This document shows, piece after piece, positions 61,120-64,000 of a stretch of 64,000 nucleotides of DNA (position 1 is its first letter; each line of letters starts with the position of its first letter). Position numbers and translations under genes: made by a program. The notes below the pieces were generated by a model. It ran no database searches, was not told the origin of the DNA, and saw only the letters and a list, made by a program, of their open reading frames with translations. The DNA comes from Burkholderia arboris (GTDB lineage: Bacteria; Pseudomonadota; Gammaproteobacteria; Burkholderiales; Burkholderiaceae), in assembly GCF_902499125.1 (NCBI RefSeq), contig NZ_CABVPX010000004.1, positions 1-64,000 on the forward strand, read 5' to 3'.

Positions 61120-63602
61120 CGCGCGCGCGGACCCTGCCCGCATGGTCGATGCTGGCGACGGCCGCGGGCGCCCTGCAGGCACCACGCGACCTTCCGGCCG
61201 ACCACGGCGGCTGGATCGCGGCGCCGGTGCCCGGCACGGTCGCGCAGGCGCTTGCGCTGGCCGGCCGGCTCGACGAAGCCGGGTCGCTCGACGAGCGCGA
61301 CCACTGGTACCGGATCGAATTGCGCGGGCGCGGGCCGCGCATCCTGCGCTTCCACGGCCTCGCGACGCTCGCGCAGGCGTGGCTCGACGACACGCCACTC
61401 CTCCGCTCGGACAGCATGTTCGTCGCGCACGACATCCCCGTGTCGCTCGACGGCACACACCGGCTGACCCTCTGTTTCCGCGCACTCGCGCCGCACCTGC
61501 GCGACGCGCGCGCGCCGCGCCGTGCGCGTTGGCGCACGCGGCTGGCCGAGCCGGCCGTGCTGCGCACGGTCCGCACGTCGCTGTTCGGGCACATGCCCGG
61601 CTGGTTCCCGCCGTATGTGCCGGCTGGCCCGTGGCGCCCGGTCGACGTGCTCGATCCGGCCGACGGGCCCGTTCTCGCCGATTGCAACCTGCACGCGCGC
61701 GTCGAAGGCGACACGGGCTGGCTCGACGCGGAACTGACGTTCGCCGCACCGCTGCCCGACACGCTCGCCGCGCGGCTGTCGTGCGGCGAACATCACGCGA
61801 CGCTCGAACGGGCCGGCGCCGACCGGCTGCGCGCGAGCGTCGCGGTACCGAACGTGCGTCGCTGGTGGCCGCATACGCACGGCGAGCCGGCCCTCTACGC
61901 GGTCACGCTGCATCTCGGCGACGCACGCCGGCCGCTCGGCTCGACGGGCTTCCGCACGATCGAGATCGACACCGGTGCCGACGGCAAGGGCTTCGGGCTG
62001 CGCATCAACGGCGTGCCCGTGTTCGCGCGGGGCGCGTGCTGGAGCAGCGCCGCGCCGCTCGCGCTGCACGCGGACGACGCGACTTACGGCCGCCTGCTCG
62101 GGCTCGCGCGCGACGCCGGCTTCAACATGATCCGCGTCGGCGGCACGATGACCTACGAAGCCGACGCGTTCCATGCGTGGTGCGACCGGCTCGGCCTGCT
62201 GGTCTGGCAAGACTTCATGTTCGCGAACTTCGACTACGCGCTCGACGATCCCGCGTTCGCGGGCGACATCGATCGCGAAGCGAGTCAATTCCTCGTGCGT
62301 CATCGCGCATCGCCGTCGCTTGCGGTGCTGTGCGGCGGCAGCGAGATCGCGCAGCAGGCGGCGATGTCGGGGCTCGGGCCGAAGCAGCGCTTCGTCGAGC
62401 TGACCGCCGACCGGCTGGCCGGCCACGCGGCCGCGCACCGCCCCGATGTCCCGTACGTGCCCGATTCGCCCGACGGCGGCGTGCTGCCGTTCACGCCGCG
62501 CGAACGCGTGTCGCACTACTACGGCGTCGGCGCCTACCTGCGCCCGCTCGACGACGCGCGCCGCGCGGACGTGCGCTTCGCGAGCGAATGCCTCGCGTTC
62601 GCGAACGTACCGTGCGATGCAACGCTCGCCGAACTCGGCTGGCCGGGCGTGCACGAGCCGCGCTGGAAGGCGGCCGTGCCGCGCGACCCCGGCACGTCGT
62701 GGGATTTCGACGATATCCGCGACCACTACCTGCAAACGCTGTACGACGTTGCGCCTGACCGGCTGCGGCGTGAGGATCCGGCCCGCTACTTCGAACTGTC
62801 GCGCGCGGTGATCGCTGACCTGATGCGCGAGACGTTTTCCGAATGGCGACGGGCCGGCTCGCGGTGCGCCGGCGCACTCGTGTGGCAGTTCCTCGATGCG
62901 ATGCCGGGCGCCGGATGGGGCGTGATCGACGCCGCGCACCGGCCGAAATCGGCGTGGTACGCACTGCGCCAGGTGCTGCAGCCGGTTCAGGTGCTGCTCG
63001 TCGACGAAGGCTTGAACGGGCTCGACGTGCATGTGATCAACGAGCGCCCGGCGCCGCTGTCGGCTGCGATCGAGCTGGTCGCGCTGCGCGACGGCCGCAC
63101 GCCGGTCGCGCGGGCCGGCTGCCCGGTGCGGATCGCCGCGCACGATACGGTGCGGCTCGGCTCGGCCGAGTTGCTCGGCCGTTTCTTCGACTGGACCTAC
63201 GCGTACCGTTTCGGGCCCTGCGAACACGATACGGTCGTCGCGACGCTTCGCGCCGACGACGGCACGCTGCTGTCGCAGGCGTTCCATTTCCCGTCCCGCA
63301 CGCATCCGGCCGTGCTGGCGCGCCGCGAACCCGGCATCGAGGCATGCGTGTCGCGCACCGGCGATACCTGGCACGTCGACATCGACACGCGGCACGTTGC
63401 GCGCCATGTGCAAATCGACGCACCGGGTTTCATGCCGAGCGACGACTGGTTCCATCTCGCGCCCGGCATGCCGGCGCGCATCGCGCTCATGCCGCTGGGA
63501 ACCGGCGGAAAGCAACCGGCCGCTGACGCCAACGTACCGCCTGCGGTGGACATCCGCGCCGTGAACGCCGCGCGCGCGGTGCGCGCCACGCAGGCGGATT
63601 GA
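61116..63602 (+). CDS. Glycoside hydrolase family 2 protein (beta-mannosidase-like)
   Basis: 828 aa. Layout: N-terminal sugar-binding domain (residues about 20-190), immunoglobulin-like sandwich, then TIM barrel from about 300 with FNMIRVGGTMTYEADAFHAW. Acid/base Glu is probably Glu410 in LCGGSEIAQQ and nucleophile Glu491 in RFASECLAF, at the beta-mannosidase positions. No signal peptide, so cytoplasmic. GTG start overlaps DUF1839 (GTGA). It is unexpected next to a carrier-protein/ligase pair and hints that the product carries or is made from a sugar. Substrate unknown. Confidence 0.85.
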   Translation: MTRARTLPAWSMLATAAGALQAPRDLPADHGGWIAAPVPGTVAQALALAGRLDEAGSLDERDHWYRIELRGRGPRILRFHGLATLAQAWLDDTPLLRSDSMFVAHDIPVSLDGTHRLTLCFRALAPHLRDARAPRRARWRTRLAEPAVLRTVRTSLFGHMPGWFPPYVPAGPWRPVDVLDPADGPVLADCNLHARVEGDTGWLDAELTFAAPLPDTLAARLSCGEHHATLERAGADRLRASVAVPNVRRWWPHTHGEPALYAVTLHLGDARRPLGSTGFRTIEIDTGADGKGFGLRINGVPVFARGACWSSAAPLALHADDATYGRLLGLARDAGFNMIRVGGTMTYEADAFHAWCDRLGLLVWQDFMFANFDYALDDPAFAGDIDREASQFLVRHRASPSLAVLCGGSEIAQQAAMSGLGPKQRFVELTADRLAGHAAAHRPDVPYVPDSPDGGVLPFTPRERVSHYYGVGAYLRPLDDARRADVRFASECLAFANVPCDATLAELGWPGVHEPRWKAAVPRDPGTSWDFDDIRDHYLQTLYDVAPDRLRREDPARYFELSRAVIADLMRETFSEWRRAGSRCAGALVWQFLDAMPGAGWGVIDAAHRPKSAWYALRQVLQPVQVLLVDEGLNGLDVHVINERPAPLSAAIELVALRDGRTPVARAGCPVRIAAHDTVRLGSAELLGRFFDWTYAYRFGPCEHDTVVATLRADDGTLLSQAFHFPSRTHPAVLARREPGIEACVSRTGDTWHVDIDTRHVARHVQIDAPGFMPSDDWFHLAPGMPARIALMPLGTGGKQPAADANVPPAVDIRAVNAARAVRATQAD

Positions 63603-63632
63603 CGCGACGCGCGCGGCCCCGCGAGCGTCGCG
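63603..63632. terminator. Hairpin between the GH2 gene and the sigma-54 regulator gene
   Basis: CGCGACGC (63603-63610) pairs with GCGTCGCG (63625-63632) over a loop that can itself pair. It sits directly after the operon stop, between convergent genes, and could serve both. Confidence 0.6.
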
Positions 63633-63642
63633 CCGTCGAATC

Positions 63643-64000
63643 TCAGTCGGACGAGCCCGTCCCGCGCGGCCGCTCGATGCCGTACGCCTCCATCCAGCGA
63701 TACAGCGTTGCGCGCGACACGCCGAGTTCGCGCGCGGAAGCCGCGACGCGCCCGCGCGTGCGCAGCAACGCGGTTTCGATCGCCTCGCGCTCGATCGACT
63801 TGCGGATGTCCGCCACCGACGGCGACGCCGCGTCGAGACAGTATTCGAGTTCGAGGTCCTGCGCGGTGATCAGGCGCCCCTCGGTCATCACGACCGCGCG
63901 GCGCACGCGGTTGATCAGTTCGCGGACATTGCCCGGCCAGTCGTGCTTGTAGAGTGCCGTGATCGCATCCGTCGAGAACCCGCGCACGCGATGGCGCGCG
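63643..64000 (-). CDS. Sigma-54-dependent activator, C-terminal part (truncated by window edge)
   Basis: About 119 residues; the N-terminus lies beyond the window. The end of the AAA+ domain is visible as YKHDWPGNVRELINRVRRAV, and the Fis-type HTH as RVAASARELGVSRATLYRWM, so it is an enhancer-binding activator of sigma-54 RNA polymerase. It converges on the five-gene operon rather than being divergent from it, so control of that operon is possible but not shown by position; I found no clear TGGC-N8-TTGC-type -24/-12 promoter upstream of the carrier gene. Confidence 0.88.
   Translation of the reverse strand, partial: ARHRVRGFSTDAITALYKHDWPGNVRELINRVRRAVVMTEGRLITAQDLELEYCLDAASPSVADIRKSIEREAIETALLRTRGRVAASARELGVSRATLYRWMEAYGIERPRGTGSSD

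Overview
The window looks like a secondary replicon (chromosome 2 or 3) of a Burkholderia cepacia complex-type betaproteobacterium. The basis is the high GC content with strong GC3 coding bias, two Burkholderia-style OmpC porins, many small catabolic and transport islands each with its own regulator, and an accessory rather than housekeeping gene set. There are no rRNA or tRNA genes, no CRISPR array and no insertion sequence that I can recognise. The species is inferred from gene style only.

Layout, left to right. (1) 1-5.6 kb: start of a porin, a lone squalene/phytoene synthase, a lipoprotein glycerophosphodiesterase, and a cysteine dioxygenase plus four-domain rhodanese pair with a divergent LysR regulator. 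(2) 6.6-16.3 kb: a sulfonate-type organosulfur island (acyl-CoA dehydrogenase-like flavoprotein, SsuD-like monooxygenase, class II aldolase, SsuABC-like transporter, membrane-anchored cytochrome c, second SsuA-like binding protein), then a MOSC protein. (3) 16.3-26.9 kb: a TctDE-like two-component system, a Bcr/CflA exporter divergent from a MocR regulator, and a ferric-type ABC transporter followed by a porin. (4) 27-28.3 kb and AraC: a quinone-oxidoreductase-like MDR enzyme and a small protein under a divergent AraC regulator. (5) 29.2-35.7 kb: the homoprotocatechuate meta-cleavage operon hpaG1-G2-E-D-F-H-I with divergent hpaR. (6) 35.7-44 kb: an SDR/epimerase, a small orphan protein, an accessory PBP3, AraF plus an SDR without araGH, and a KefB-type antiporter. 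(7) 44.2-53.2 kb: a three-subunit gluconate-dehydrogenase-type operon, a decayed RNA 2'-phosphotransferase, a DUF3995-like protein, alanine dehydrogenase, PolX and a DksA/TraR protein. (8) 53.5-64 kb: an exopolysaccharide-priming transferase translationally coupled to a Crp/Fnr regulator, a 0.9-kb AT-rich spacer, a second Crp/Fnr regulator of the same length, and then a tightly overlapping five-gene operon: carrier protein, acyl-CoA dehydrogenase, amino acid:[carrier protein] ligase, DUF1839 protein and GH2 glycosidase. The C-terminus of a sigma-54 activator faces it at the right edge.

The five-gene operon (57.65-63.60 kb) is the best candidate for an incompletely described system. A class-II aminoacyl-tRNA-synthetase-like enzyme without a tRNA-binding domain should load an amino acid onto the carrier protein encoded three genes upstream. 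A flavoprotein and two further proteins of unknown role in the pathway are encoded in the same four-base-overlapping transcript. Its product and biological role are not evident from the sequence.
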